Of a DNA stretch of 64,000 nt, positions 1 through 11,039 are shown piece by piece. The stretch is taken from the NCBI GenBank assembly GCA_034409055.1, contig DAOUMU010000356.1, positions 5,257 through 69,256 of the forward strand. The letters run 5' to 3'. Within the stretch, counting starts at the first letter, position 1. The number at the start of each line of letters is the position of its first letter. The stretch is from DAOUMU01 sp034409055 (lineage in GTDB: Bacteria; Chloroflexota; Anaerolineae; 4572-78; J111). The notes beneath the pieces are model-generated. The model made no database searches, was not told the DNA's origin, and saw only the letters and a program-made list of their open reading frames with translations. A program made the position numbers and the translations under genes.

Positions 1-373
1 CGAGTGGAACCGCCAGTGGCGGCCCAAGCGGTTGGGCGTTAGTGTCTAGAATGACCAGGCGGAGGTTTTCGCTCTCAGCATCCCGCAGTATAACGTGAAG
101 CCGGTCATCGCTGGCGGCCGAGACAACAGGCGTTATCACCGGCGTTTCAAGGATGACGTTCTCCGTGAGGAGTTCAAGGGCGTTCACGCTGTACTCATCT
201 GCAGCGGGCACGATCGGGCCTGGATTGTGCGAATTTACGTCTTTTGATGCCATAACCTCGGCCTCCTCCTGGGGCGGCTCAGGCGACGGCATCCCCAGAG
301 GTGCGATAGAGTCAGTGCAATCATCGCCAGCGTCGCGGTCATTCACAGGTACATTATCCGCAGGTGTCATCAT
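1..373 (-). CDS. Partial gene of unknown function next to the eCIS genes
   Basis: The reading frame runs from an ATG at 373-371 to the window edge without a stop (about 124 codons), so the gene is cut by the boundary. Its ATG overlaps the TGA of the preceding gene in an ATGATGA arrangement, which suggests translational coupling. The first 35 residues are acidic and Pro-rich, without a signal peptide or membrane segment. Residues 60-120 contain alternating hydrophobic stretches such as LHVILRDAESENLRLVILD, which look like beta-strands. I do not recognise the family. Its position suggests an eCIS-associated protein, but that is inference only. Confidence 0.6.
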   Translation of the reverse strand, partial: MMTPADNVPVNDRDAGDDCTDSIAPLGMPSPEPPQEEAEVMASKDVNSHNPGPIVPAADEYSVNALELLTENVILETPVITPVVSAASDDRLHVILRDAESENLRLVILDTNAQPLGPPLAVPL

Positions 374-2199
374 GGACCGAGACCCCGGCGGCGGCGAAGT
401 TCGTCGGCCATCTCCACATACTCAGTCTCCAGCGCGGGACTGATGTCCCGTGTGGCAGCAACGGCATGCGTCAGGAGAAGACGTATCTGCGCGGGCAGAT
501 CCGACAGATCGAAAAAACCTTGGCCAACCTCGATTGTGCGAGAGGGACCGTACGCGTCCCCGGTCCAAACGACGTCACCCGAGGCGACACGGCGAATATT
601 GAGCGAGCGCGAAAGCGCAATACCGATGAGCCGGTAGCGGTCGCGGATGGCGGCCACGCGTCGCTTGTGATCTCGGGTCGGCCAGCGCCACGGCCGGCCG
701 GAGAACCCGAAGCGCCGGGCGATGATTCTCATGGTTTCCTGATTCCACGTGTACTCCCAGCCTCTTCTCCGCAGAACCCGATCGACATCTGAATACACAT
801 ACCCCATCTCGGATAGGGCCATTGTAATCCATTTCTGCATTCGAGCTACCGCCGCTCTCACTGTGTCCCGCTCTTGATCGGCGTCGGGTCCGGTGAAACC
901 GCCGAGTACATCGGGCGTTGCGGGGCCAAGCTGTACGGTTTCTCCATTGAGCAGCAAGACGATGAGAGCGAGGCTGTCCGCGTTTTGCAACGCCTCGGTC
1001 TGGCTCAGATGCTCAACCACGCGCTCCCACCCATAGGCGACGTCTTCGGCTCCTGCACCGCCTGGCCGTAATCCGGGCGTAGCATGGGCAGACTCGTGAA
1101 CAAGCACTCTCGCCCGTGATACCTCGTCTGACTGCACAGGGTCGAAGAAGCCGGGACAGAGGAGCATTCTGGCGCTGCCTCCCGTACCGTCGTTCCGAGC
1201 GAGCGTTCCGCCCATACACGTCGGATGGCATTCCGTAGCGCAGATCAACCGGGGTCCAGCTCGAAGGTGTGTCGAAATCTGAGTCTCTATGGCCTCCACC
1301 GTGTCATGTACCCGCATCGGATCCGCACCCCGTCCGAACAGACGTTCAAGCTTGGTACGCGTGTCGCCGGTGATCGGACCGGTGAGCTGTCCTTTCGCAG
1401 TGCCGATCATGGTCAGCGCCCGGGTTCGGGCGTCCGCAAAATCGCTCGTTGAGGGGCAGGTCCGTGTAGTGGGTTCCCCTACGCATGACCGGGTCGTAGA
1501 AGGCGTTCCCGTTCGCTTTACTTCCACAACGCGCCATCGCCGATAGTTCGGGTCGCGTTCCCTGGCCCTTGACCGGTTGACGGTGGTGATGGTCCTACGG
1601 TCGTGTCCTTTCTGGACCAGCGCATCGGCTACGGCTTTGATCCGGTTCCTCACCAGCCGCCGGTTGAAGGCCCGGTTGCCTTCCTCGCTGGCATATCCGT
1701 AGAGGGTGAGAGCGTCCCCACTGGGCGTAGCAAAGGTGTCGAGCTTGGTCCTTTCTGGAGAGGGATCAGGGAGGCCGGTGCTGGCAAAGTCAAAGAACAC
1801 CCAGTCAGGGAAACTGGACGCCTCAGGGAAGAGGCCGCGGATCTGAAAGTCCGTCGCGTCCCGCTGGATGACGCGCCCCCCGCCTATGCTTCGTTGCTGC
1901 ACCACATGGATCAATTCGTAGGCTAACAATCGCTGGCCCACCTGGGTGTCCGGCTTAGTTTGAACTCGTTCTTGGGGAACTGACTGAGCCGTCCGTCTGA
2001 AAAGAATATCCTGGTCGGCAATGAAGGCACGAGCGCTCAGGGAACGGTTGAGGGTATCAGACATAGCAGCGGGGTGGACTTTGCTCTGGCTAAAGTCATA
2101 ACCGAAGCCCGGCTGTCTTTGAACTGGTGTCATTTGACCGGAGAGAGGCTTGGCTTGAATTGGTTCTTCTTCCCCACACGAGGGAGCTTTAGCAGAAGA
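370..2199 (-). pseudogene. eCIS-core/OmpA/M35-like protein, part downstream of an in-frame TGA
   Basis: This frame continues the 2200-2625 gene in the same phase after a single TGA at 2202-2200. An internal ATG at 2133 has no Shine-Dalgarno, so independent translation looks unlikely. Numbering from that ATG: residues 10-80 are the rest of a DUF4157-type eCIS core (FGYDFSQSKVH, then AYELIHVVQQ, where the usual HELTH is YELIH, so the zinc motif is lost). Residues 108-210 resemble an OmpA C-terminal domain (LTLYGYASEEGNRAFNRRL). Residues 290-400 resemble an aspzincin (M35-like) metallopeptidase, with HESAH at 346-350, a DVAYG motif at 364-368 and NADS further on. The C-terminal 180 residues are unassigned. 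In eCIS loci DUF4157 proteins often carry toxin domains to the particle, so a protease cargo is plausible. It is either a nonsense-mutated gene or one decoded through UGA. Confidence 0.6.
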
Positions 2200-2625
2200 T
2201 CAGGTCGGTTTTAGTTGAATACCAGGCTCCAACATACGCCTCACCGCCTCCGGCACGTGGTTGGTTTCCTGCTCGTATTGGTCTTCTGGTACGTTGACGG
2301 TGAGCGGCTCACCGGTGGTGGGCTTGGCCTGAACCACCGGACCGCTCTGCGGCGCAACCGTATGTGTCCGCACCCGGCTAAAGTCGTGGGCGAAGCGTGA
2401 CTCCGTGGGGGATGAGGCGCATGATACCACATCACCGGAAACAGGCCGGACGGCAGCCCGCTGTTGCCCTATCGTGCCATCCTTAGCCTGATCCTCGGCC
2501 AACTCGTTGGCGGCCGCGCCGCGCCGGGCGGAGACGAGTTGCTTCTGCACCGCCCGCTCGCGTGACGGCTTGACCCTGGACTTGGTGGGCTTTTCTTCCT
2601 GTTTTGCTCCCGTGGACTCGGCCAT
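2200..2625 (-). CDS. eCIS core (DUF4157-type) protein, N-terminal part ending at TGA
   Basis: The 141 codons begin at an ATG with a good AGGAGG sequence about 9 nt upstream, so this is the true start of the eCIS-core gene. Residues 1-75 are charged and low in complexity (Lys/Arg/Glu/Ala). Then come RFAHDFSRVRTH and EDQYEQETNHVPEAVRRM, motifs typical of DUF4157/eCIS-core proteins. The frame stops at TGA 2202-2200 after GIQLKPT. The next 23 codons, up to the ATG at 2133, remain open in the same phase and contain PSCGEEEPIQAKPLSG, which is again typical of this family. The true product was therefore probably a fusion of about 750 residues with the 370-2199 part. Confidence 0.75.
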   Translation of the reverse strand: MAESTGAKQEEKPTKSRVKPSRERAVQKQLVSARRGAAANELAEDQAKDGTIGQQRAAVRPVSGDVVSCASSPTESRFAHDFSRVRTHTVAPQSGPVVQAKPTTGEPLTVNVPEDQYEQETNHVPEAVRRMLEPGIQLKPT

Positions 2626-2904
2626 TTCGTCATACCTCCTTGAAATAGGACAGTAATCAGTGATCAGTGATCAGTCAATAAGCTAACTGATGACTGATTA
2701 CTGCTCACTGATAACTATTTTTATCTTGCCTGGGGCCAATCATCCTTACATGTGAAACGGAAGCTGTAGAATCGAGCTTGAATCAACTTATGGCAGTGGT
2801 CTGCGGTCAGCGGTCAAACGGGGTGAAATCCTGGTCAAATCGAGAGAGTATACGCTATTGAGTGAAGCGGAATAGCTACATTATACCACAAATCATCGGG
2901 CTTG
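2626..2904. other. Intergenic region with TCAGTGATCAG-type repeat
   Basis: This 279-base gap separates the AAA+ ATPase gene from the eCIS-core gene, both on the minus strand. It contains the inverted pair CAGTAATCAG (2651-2660) and CTGATTACTG (2694-2703), with tandem CAGTGATCAGT units between them. A related but shorter arrangement occurs near 26166-26215. No open frame or clear promoter was found. The spacing suggests that the two genes are transcribed separately. Confidence 0.5.
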
Positions 2905-4932
<2,028 letters not shown>

Positions 4933-4954
4933 AAATTTTTATATCTGTCAGGAA

Positions 4955-7126
4955 TTAGATCACCTGATTGATGCCGGATGTCAATTCCAACGCCTCAATT
5001 GCCGCTTGGGGCAGCCTTACCGTGATCCGGGTGTAGGTCCCTGGGAGGCTGTCTACCTCCAGCGTTCCCCCAACGATGGCTAACATCGTGCTGTGAAGGG
5101 CCAGCCCCTGGCCGCTATTCCCCGGTGAAGTCTTTGTTGTTTCCATCCCCACCCCGTCATCCTCAATGCAAATGGCCAACCCATCTTGGATGGCGACCGT
5201 AAGGCAAAGGTGTAGGGGTCGGTTTGGATCTTTATTACGGCCGTGGTGGGCCGCATTACGCATGGCTTCGCGGACCGCATAGAAAAGCACTTCGGTGATG
5301 AGGAGGGGCAATCGCTGTATCGTTTGTTCTGCGGCCGGCTCAATCTGCCACGTCACGGCCTCAAACGCGTCGGCCAGTTCCTCGGCAATGACCTGCCGCA
5401 AGGTGCCAGTTAGCCCCAAACGGACCAGGGTGGGGGCCGTTGTCTTGGGCATTTCCCGCAGTAAATTCGAAATCTGACGATGGACATCCGTCAGCAAGGT
5501 AATAACATCCGACGTTGTCCGGTTTCCGGCCGGTTCACTATTCAAGGCCAACAAAGTCGTGTGCAAGTGAGGTAAAACATCATCGTGTAACACCCGGCGT
5601 GTCTGCTGGTCGAGTACCTGGCTTTCGGCTAGCCGTTGGCGTTGTAAGTTCATCATACGGCGAGCAATCTCCGCACTGGCCCGGGTATCAATCAAACGTT
5701 CACCACTGGCCCGTGCTATTTCAATCTCTTCCTGAGTATAAAGCCCACCATCCCGCTTTGGGCCTAATAGAAACGCTCCGATCAAGCCCCGCTCGCTCCA
5801 CAGGGGTATGGCCCAGAGAGCTCCCCCCAAACGATCTGGATCGAGGGGCACACACATCACGGCTGGTTCACGAAAGGTTTTAGCAATTTCGAGCTGAAAT
5901 GGGAGGGCCTCATCCCGGCTTGCGGGATAACGCAACGGGCGAACCAGTGGCGCTAGCGGACCAAGCGGAACCAGGTAGGCCAACCCCGCTCCGAGAACAT
6001 CCTCACACAGGGCCTGGAAGGGAAGCGTCACATTTACCTCGGCAGGCAAGGCCACGGGTGGAGCCAATAGATGTTCGTACAGACCTTGGCTGGCCACAAA
6101 CGGACGCAGATGGCGAATGTAGCGTTCCCGCCAGGCATAGGAACGCCAACTCAACAGGGCGTAGAAAAGGGTCATGAGGATTGTGGTTAGGAGTAGGCTA
6201 TAGATCGGACGTACCGACAGGGAGAACCCCCAACCGATGACAAGCCCGTAGCCACTGGCCAGAATCACCGCATTCCACCACTGCCGCTGGAACTCGCGCC
6301 GGGGCAGGGTTTTCCCGGTGAAAAGTTCATAAGAAACGATGGCTTGTCCCAACAAAACCACAGCCACTGCAATGAGCGTGGCAATGAGCAGGTCTAACCA
6401 GGCCAGGGTGAAACTCATACGGACATAGCGGTTGGTGGAAAAGCCCTGGCGCATACTCAGGAGAATCCAGGTAATGACCCCAGCCACCATCAGGCTGACC
6501 AGAAACTGGACGGCTGAGGTAGCAATCAGCCAGGGACGGGCCCGCTGCCGGGCCTGATCTCCCATCATGCGTTCAGAGGGGGCCGGGTGGCGTAAAACGT
6601 TCAGGGCCAGGCCAATGCAGAGGATAATGTAAAGCGAATAAATCAACAAAAAGAGGGGGACACCAGCCACTGTCGGGCCTGCGGTCAACTTGAGTTGCGT
6701 CACCTGGATAAAGGAGGGCAACGGGCTGGCAAAGATCAACCAGCCGACCAACCCCAAAAGTAAGCAAAAGGTGAACAACACCCAGCCGCGCTGACGACTG
6801 GGCAGGCACAATTTCCGGTCGTCCCAGAAGCCCGCGTACCAGAGCATCATGACGTACCAGGTGAAAGGCAGGGCGACAACCGGAATCCAACCGATACGCC
6901 ACCAAAGGTTCAGGCCACGACCGATGTAGTCCAAACCATAACCCAGGATAGCCGAATGGCTAATAAAAAAGGTTGCCCCCAAAAGTAAGCCGCCCCCGGC
7001 CAGCCACACGCCCCAGGGACGGCGATCTGCGTTCAAGAGCACCGTGGTCCCCAGCCAAAACATCAAAATAACGTTGGCCAGTGAAACGGCTATGGTAGCC
7101 CAATCGAGGAAGAAATTTCCGGTCAT
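4955..7126 (-). CDS. Membrane sensor histidine kinase with GAF-like domain
   Basis: A 723-residue sensor kinase. Residues 1-330 contain roughly eight to nine hydrophobic segments, forming a large membrane sensor region. Residues 350-490 form a GAF-like domain (FQALCEDVLGAGLAYLVP to GAFLLGPKRDGG). A NarL-type dimerisation box, RRVLHDDVLPHLH, holds the presumed phospho-accepting His. The C-terminal ATPase domain shows the N-box (REAMRNAAHHG), D-box (IEDDGVGM) and a glycine-rich GQGLALHSTML box. It starts 3 nt after the stop of the response-regulator gene, so the two form one operon. The signal cannot be read from the sequence. Confidence 0.88.
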   Translation of the reverse strand: MTGNFFLDWATIAVSLANVILMFWLGTTVLLNADRRPWGVWLAGGGLLLGATFFISHSAILGYGLDYIGRGLNLWWRIGWIPVVALPFTWYVMMLWYAGFWDDRKLCLPSRQRGWVLFTFCLLLGLVGWLIFASPLPSFIQVTQLKLTAGPTVAGVPLFLLIYSLYIILCIGLALNVLRHPAPSERMMGDQARQRARPWLIATSAVQFLVSLMVAGVITWILLSMRQGFSTNRYVRMSFTLAWLDLLIATLIAVAVVLLGQAIVSYELFTGKTLPRREFQRQWWNAVILASGYGLVIGWGFSLSVRPIYSLLLTTILMTLFYALLSWRSYAWRERYIRHLRPFVASQGLYEHLLAPPVALPAEVNVTLPFQALCEDVLGAGLAYLVPLGPLAPLVRPLRYPASRDEALPFQLEIAKTFREPAVMCVPLDPDRLGGALWAIPLWSERGLIGAFLLGPKRDGGLYTQEEIEIARASGERLIDTRASAEIARRMMNLQRQRLAESQVLDQQTRRVLHDDVLPHLHTTLLALNSEPAGNRTTSDVITLLTDVHRQISNLLREMPKTTAPTLVRLGLTGTLRQVIAEELADAFEAVTWQIEPAAEQTIQRLPLLITEVLFYAVREAMRNAAHHGRNKDPNRPLHLCLTVAIQDGLAICIEDDGVGMETTKTSPGNSGQGLALHSTMLAIVGGTLEVDSLPGTYTRITVRLPQAAIEALELTSGINQVI

Positions 7127-7129
7127 AAT

Positions 7130-7864
7130 TCAGGTCCATTCCACCCATTCACCACGCTCGTTCAGGATACGGGGGACACCGTTAGCGTCCCAGGTGATGA
7201 GGCGATCCTCGCGTACGATGATAGCGGCCCGGGTCCGGGCGACCTTCTCCTCGGTATTGGTTTCGTTGAGGCCCCAGGTCGCGTAAATCTGCCCATTGAC
7301 GCGACTGACGGTTCGCTTGTCTCGAAACCCCAGCCGGGCAGCAATTTGCTCATTGGTCAACCCCTGGGCCAACATCTGTGCCACGACCCGCTCATTTGGC
7401 TCCAGCAAAGCCAGCGGCGACTGTTCATCTTTGTAACGCACTTCTTGCACACGCGTTTCAATTTCGGGGTCAATGAAACTACGTCCGGCCACAGCATCCA
7501 CCAACAGGGGCAGGATCATTTGGGGCAGCAAGTAGTTGGATTTACGCACGTAGGCGTAGTGGCTCAAAATGCCCGAGCGCCGAAAGGCTCGATAGTAGGC
7601 ATCGTCGTCCTGGATAGAATAAAAAACAACCGGCAATCGAGGATATTCGCGCCGAATAGCGACCACAGCTTCAATGCCGTTCATCTCACCGGCCAGTTGC
7701 ACGTCCATCAAAATCACCTCAGGGGGTGTTTCCAGACAGAAGGCCAGGGCCGCCTCTCCCTTGTCACAATCGTGGACCACCTGCACCGTCCCCGTAGCTT
7801 CTAGCCCTGTCTTCAGGGCCAGACGCAACTTTTGATTATCTTCGACTAACAGTAATTTCATCAT
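7130..7864 (-). CDS. Response regulator, receiver plus LuxR-type HTH
   Basis: A 244-residue regulator. The N-terminal receiver has the acidic pair (LLVEDN), the phospho-acceptor Asp at about residue 54 (VILMDVQLAGEMNG) and a conserved Lys in YVRKSN. Residues 150-215 hold a LuxR/NarL-like helix-turn-helix (NERVVAQMLAQGLTNEQIAARLG). A C-terminal tail of about 35 residues, rich in Trp/Arg/Glu, extends beyond the HTH and is unusual. It is the first gene of the operon with the kinase at 4955-7126 and is divergent from the radical SAM gene. The target genes are unknown. Confidence 0.88.
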   Translation of the reverse strand: MMKLLLVEDNQKLRLALKTGLEATGTVQVVHDCDKGEAALAFCLETPPEVILMDVQLAGEMNGIEAVVAIRREYPRLPVVFYSIQDDDAYYRAFRRSGILSHYAYVRKSNYLLPQMILPLLVDAVAGRSFIDPEIETRVQEVRYKDEQSPLALLEPNERVVAQMLAQGLTNEQIAARLGFRDKRTVSRVNGQIYATWGLNETNTEEKVARTRAAIIVREDRLITWDANGVPRILNERGEWVEWT

Positions 7865-8023
7865 CGGTACGTCCCTACATCTCCAAGCGGGAAGACACCC
7901 CCCAAGCCCCCCGGCCTACCGGCAATTTCTTAGCAAAAAACTCCTGTTCAAACATAACAAGTTTGTCCCTCTCTGTCAAGCACACAAGTGCGTTGAGAGG
8001 TGTATTCAAGGGGTGGATGGGAG

Positions 8024-8053
8024 TTGGCAAATCTGATAGGCTATAGATATATA
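8024..8053 (+). promoter_or_regulatory. Probable sigma70-type promoter of the radical SAM gene
   Basis: TTGGCA at 8024-8029 and TATATA at 8048-8053 are separated by 18 bp. Initiation would fall near 8060. An AAAGGAG ribosome-binding sequence follows at 8064-8070, 7 nt before the ATG at 8078. Spacing and composition fit, but no transcription data support it. Confidence 0.45.
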
Positions 8054-8077
8054 GGCATAAAAAAAAGGAGTATCCCG

Positions 8078-9514
8078 ATGAAAGTAAAAATGATCTTGCC
8101 GGCTCTGACTGAAGCTTTGACCCCTCATTGGCGACCGATTAAGTATTCTCTCTTCCCGCCCCTGGGCCTGGCTACATTAGCGGGCTATTTAGACGAAGAT
8201 GACGAGATCACTATTCAAGATGAGCATGTTGAACCGCTGGATCTAAATGACGAACCGGATCTGGTGGTGATTCAGGTTTATATCACCTCGGCCTACCGGG
8301 CCTATGAGCTGGCCGACTATTACCGGCAAAAGGGAACCCACGTGGCTCTGGGTGGACTACACGTCACCTCGCTACCGGCAGAAGCGGCCCAACACGCCGA
8401 TACGATCTTCCTTGGTCCCGGCGAGGATACCTGGCCTACTTTTCTGGCCGATTTTCGCGCGGGCCGACCGGGCAAACTCTATCGTTCCCGGGTACGTACC
8501 CTGGCCGGTCTGCCTAAGATTCGCCGAGATTTGATCAAACGGCCTCTCTACCTGGTTCCTAACTCCATCGTGGTTTCGCGGGGCTGCCCTCACATCTGTG
8601 ATTTTTGCTACAAAGAAGCCTTCTTCAAAGGGGGCAAATCTTTCTATACCCAAACTGTTGATGAGGCCCTGGCCGAGATGGAGCGACTACCGGGTCGTCA
8701 CCTATATTTCCTGGATGACCATCTTTTTGGGCATCCTGGCTTTGCCGCTGCTTTGTTTGAAGGTATGCAGGGTATGGGGCGGTTGTGGCAAGCCGCAGCC
8801 ACGGTGTCCTCGGTATTGAAATCAGGCTTGCTGGAGAAAGCAGTAGCCAGTGGCCTGCGCAGTTTGTTTATCGGTTTTGAAACTCTCAATCCGACTAATC
8901 TACGGGCGCAACGAAAATATCAAAATCTGAATCGCGATTATCATGCGGCTATCCACCGCCTGCACGAGTTGGGGGTGATGATTAACGGCAGTTTCGTTTT
9001 TGGCATGGATGAAGACGACGAGACAGTCTTTGCTCGCACCGTTGAGTGGGCGCTTGAGCAGGGCATTGAAACGGCCACCTTTCACATCCTGACGCCCTAT
9101 CCGGGCACGGTTCTGCACCAACGGTTGGCCGGACAAAGACGCCTCACCAGTAACAATTGGGATCTATACGATACCCGTCACGTGGTCTACCGGCCGGCCA
9201 AAATGACCGCAGCGACATTGGAGCAAGGCTACTGGCGGGCCTATCAAGATTTTTATCAATGGTCTTCTATCTTAAAATCGGCCCGGACAAAAGAGACATT
9301 CCCCCAGCGCTTGCGACATATCGTTTATACTGGCGGCTGGAAAAAGTTTGATCTGATGTGGGATTGGATCATTCGGGCTAAACGGGTGGCTTACTTGTTG
9401 CCACTGCTGGAAGCTACCCTGTCCGGTTTCGATCACCAGTCAGGACAAAAGAAGGGTGACGCTCAGCGCTCGTCAATGAGAGCCGATAGCTACTACAGAT
9501 ATCGACCAGGTTGA
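8078..9514 (+). CDS. B12-binding domain radical SAM protein
   Basis: A 478-residue protein starting at the ATG at 8078, chosen because AAAGGAG precedes it; the frame is open further upstream but without a ribosome-binding site. Residues 1-150 form a cobalamin-binding-like domain (FPPLGLATLAGYL, VALGGLHVTSLPAEA, GPGEDTWP). The radical SAM cluster motif CPHICDFC sits near residue 175, followed by a TIM-barrel-like region (LYFLDDHLFG, LFIGFETL, GSFVFGMDEDDE, TPYPGT). The C-terminal 130 residues are helical and resemble the extra domain of this subfamily. Members perform radical methylation or rearrangement of lipids, antibiotics or other metabolites. Nothing nearby names the substrate, and it stands alone between divergent regulator genes and DUF362 genes. 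Confidence 0.85.
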   Translation: MKVKMILPALTEALTPHWRPIKYSLFPPLGLATLAGYLDEDDEITIQDEHVEPLDLNDEPDLVVIQVYITSAYRAYELADYYRQKGTHVALGGLHVTSLPAEAAQHADTIFLGPGEDTWPTFLADFRAGRPGKLYRSRVRTLAGLPKIRRDLIKRPLYLVPNSIVVSRGCPHICDFCYKEAFFKGGKSFYTQTVDEALAEMERLPGRHLYFLDDHLFGHPGFAAALFEGMQGMGRLWQAAATVSSVLKSGLLEKAVASGLRSLFIGFETLNPTNLRAQRKYQNLNRDYHAAIHRLHELGVMINGSFVFGMDEDDETVFARTVEWALEQGIETATFHILTPYPGTVLHQRLAGQRRLTSNNWDLYDTRHVVYRPAKMTAATLEQGYWRAYQDFYQWSSILKSARTKETFPQRLRHIVYTGGWKKFDLMWDWIIRAKRVAYLLPLLEATLSGFDHQSGQKKGDAQRSSMRADSYYRYRPG

Positions 9515-9657
9515 GAGGCGACAGTGATGCAAAAAATATAGAGAAATCGATCAGGCTAAAGATGTGACAATTGTCGGTACATCAGATGATATTTGTTACT
9601 ATTCGTTTCGAGCATTTTCGTTTATCCTTAAATCACCTGAGAGTGTGAGGAGGTCCG

Positions 9658-10947
9658 ATGAACGATCCTGCAGCGAAAAAGCCTAAACCGGCTCTGCCTG
9701 TCTCACGGCGTACGTTTGTCCAGATGGGGCTGAGCGTGCTGGCGGCCTGGCTGGCCGGCTGCCGGGCGGCCATGGCCCCGACCGCCACTCCGACACCCAA
9801 TCCCTCGGCCACGGCCTCCCCTTCCTCCACCCCCACCCCCACCTACACGCCTGTCCCCCCAACCGCTACCTCGACCACCACCTCAACCACTACCCTCCCG
9901 CCCCCGACCACCCGTCCCGCCCCCTTGGCGTCAACCGCAACCCCGCTCCCGTCGACTTATACCCCCGTGCCGGCCACACCGACCAGTCCTCCTACCCCGA
10001 CGGCCACCCCCTCGGCCACACTCACCCCACTCCCAACCGCCACACCGGTCCCGGCCCTGAGCCGGGCGGCCCTGATGGCTCACTGGCCCACCACCGAGAC
10101 CAGCCGCGTCGTCCTGGTGCGCCACAACAACGTCTGGACTGGCGACGTCCCCGATCCGGCCATCGTGCTGAAGATGCTCGACGCTGGCCTCAGCACGCTG
10201 ACCGGTGTCTCCGATGTCCTGGCCGTGTGGCAGACGCTCTTTGACCCCGACGAGCAGGTTTTGCTCAAGGTCAACTGTATCGCCTACATCAGTCCGACCC
10301 AACCCACCGTGACCTACGCCGTAGCGCAGCGGTTGCAGGAGGCCGGTCTGCCCGCTGAAAATATCCTCATCTTTGACCGTACCGACAACGAACTGGCCGC
10401 TGCCGGCTACACCCTCAACGACGGCGGTCCGGGAGTACAGTGCCACGGCGCACGGGGCACCGGTACCGAAGTCGCCCTGAGCCAGGCCCGAGTCCACTTC
10501 TATCCGGAGATCGATGCCTGCCAGGCCATCATCAACCTGCCCACGCCCAAACAACACGGCATGGCCGGCATCACCGTGTCGATGAAGAACCATTACGGCT
10601 CGGTGGACCATCCCGGCACGCTGCACGGCAACCGCTGCGATCCGGCCATAGCCGAACTGAACGCCCAACCCAACATACGCGACAAGACCCGCCTGATCGT
10701 CGGCGCGGCTCTCAACGTCAGTCCCGGTGACTGGAACCAGACCGAGCGGGAAAATGCCCTACTCCTTTCTTTCGACCCCGTGGCCCTCGATACGGTTGGC
10801 CGTGACATCCTGGTCCGCCACCGGCAGGCCCTGGGCATGGATGCCACTTACCTCATCGAGGGCGCCCGCCAGTTGAACACCGCCCAGTCACTGGGTCTGG
10901 GCACAACCGACGCCGGTCTGATTGATCTACGCGAGGTAACGCTATGA
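9658..10947 (+). CDS. Tat-exported lipoprotein with DUF362 domain
   Basis: A 429-residue protein. The N-terminus carries a twin-arginine motif (SRRTFVQMG), a hydrophobic segment and a lipobox ending LAGC, so it is probably exported folded by Tat and lipid-anchored. Residues 42-128 are an extreme Pro/Thr/Ser linker. Residues 140-425 match DUF362 (VLLKVNCIAY, QAIINLPTPKQHGMAGITVSMKNHYG, LDTVGRDILVRHR). DUF362 proteins occur next to ferredoxins and may bind cofactors or Fe-S clusters, but their reaction is not established. An AGGAGG lies 4 nt before the ATG. It is followed by a second DUF362 gene and a polyferredoxin membrane gene, which suggests a joint extracytoplasmic redox function. Confidence 0.8.
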   Translation: MNDPAAKKPKPALPVSRRTFVQMGLSVLAAWLAGCRAAMAPTATPTPNPSATASPSSTPTPTYTPVPPTATSTTTSTTTLPPPTTRPAPLASTATPLPSTYTPVPATPTSPPTPTATPSATLTPLPTATPVPALSRAALMAHWPTTETSRVVLVRHNNVWTGDVPDPAIVLKMLDAGLSTLTGVSDVLAVWQTLFDPDEQVLLKVNCIAYISPTQPTVTYAVAQRLQEAGLPAENILIFDRTDNELAAAGYTLNDGGPGVQCHGARGTGTEVALSQARVHFYPEIDACQAIINLPTPKQHGMAGITVSMKNHYGSVDHPGTLHGNRCDPAIAELNAQPNIRDKTRLIVGAALNVSPGDWNQTERENALLLSFDPVALDTVGRDILVRHRQALGMDATYLIEGARQLNTAQSLGLGTTDAGLIDLREVTL

Positions 10948-11039
10948 AATATGATCATCACACAACACGCAATTATCTAGATCACAAAACATTCGCTTGA
11001 AAGCATGATACATAGTTTTCTTAATAGGGGGTACAACTA

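Noticed and set aside
153..792. Plus-strand frames at the left edge
   Set aside because: The minus strand is continuously open across this stretch with coupled starts and stops; the plus frames show no motif or ribosome-binding site.
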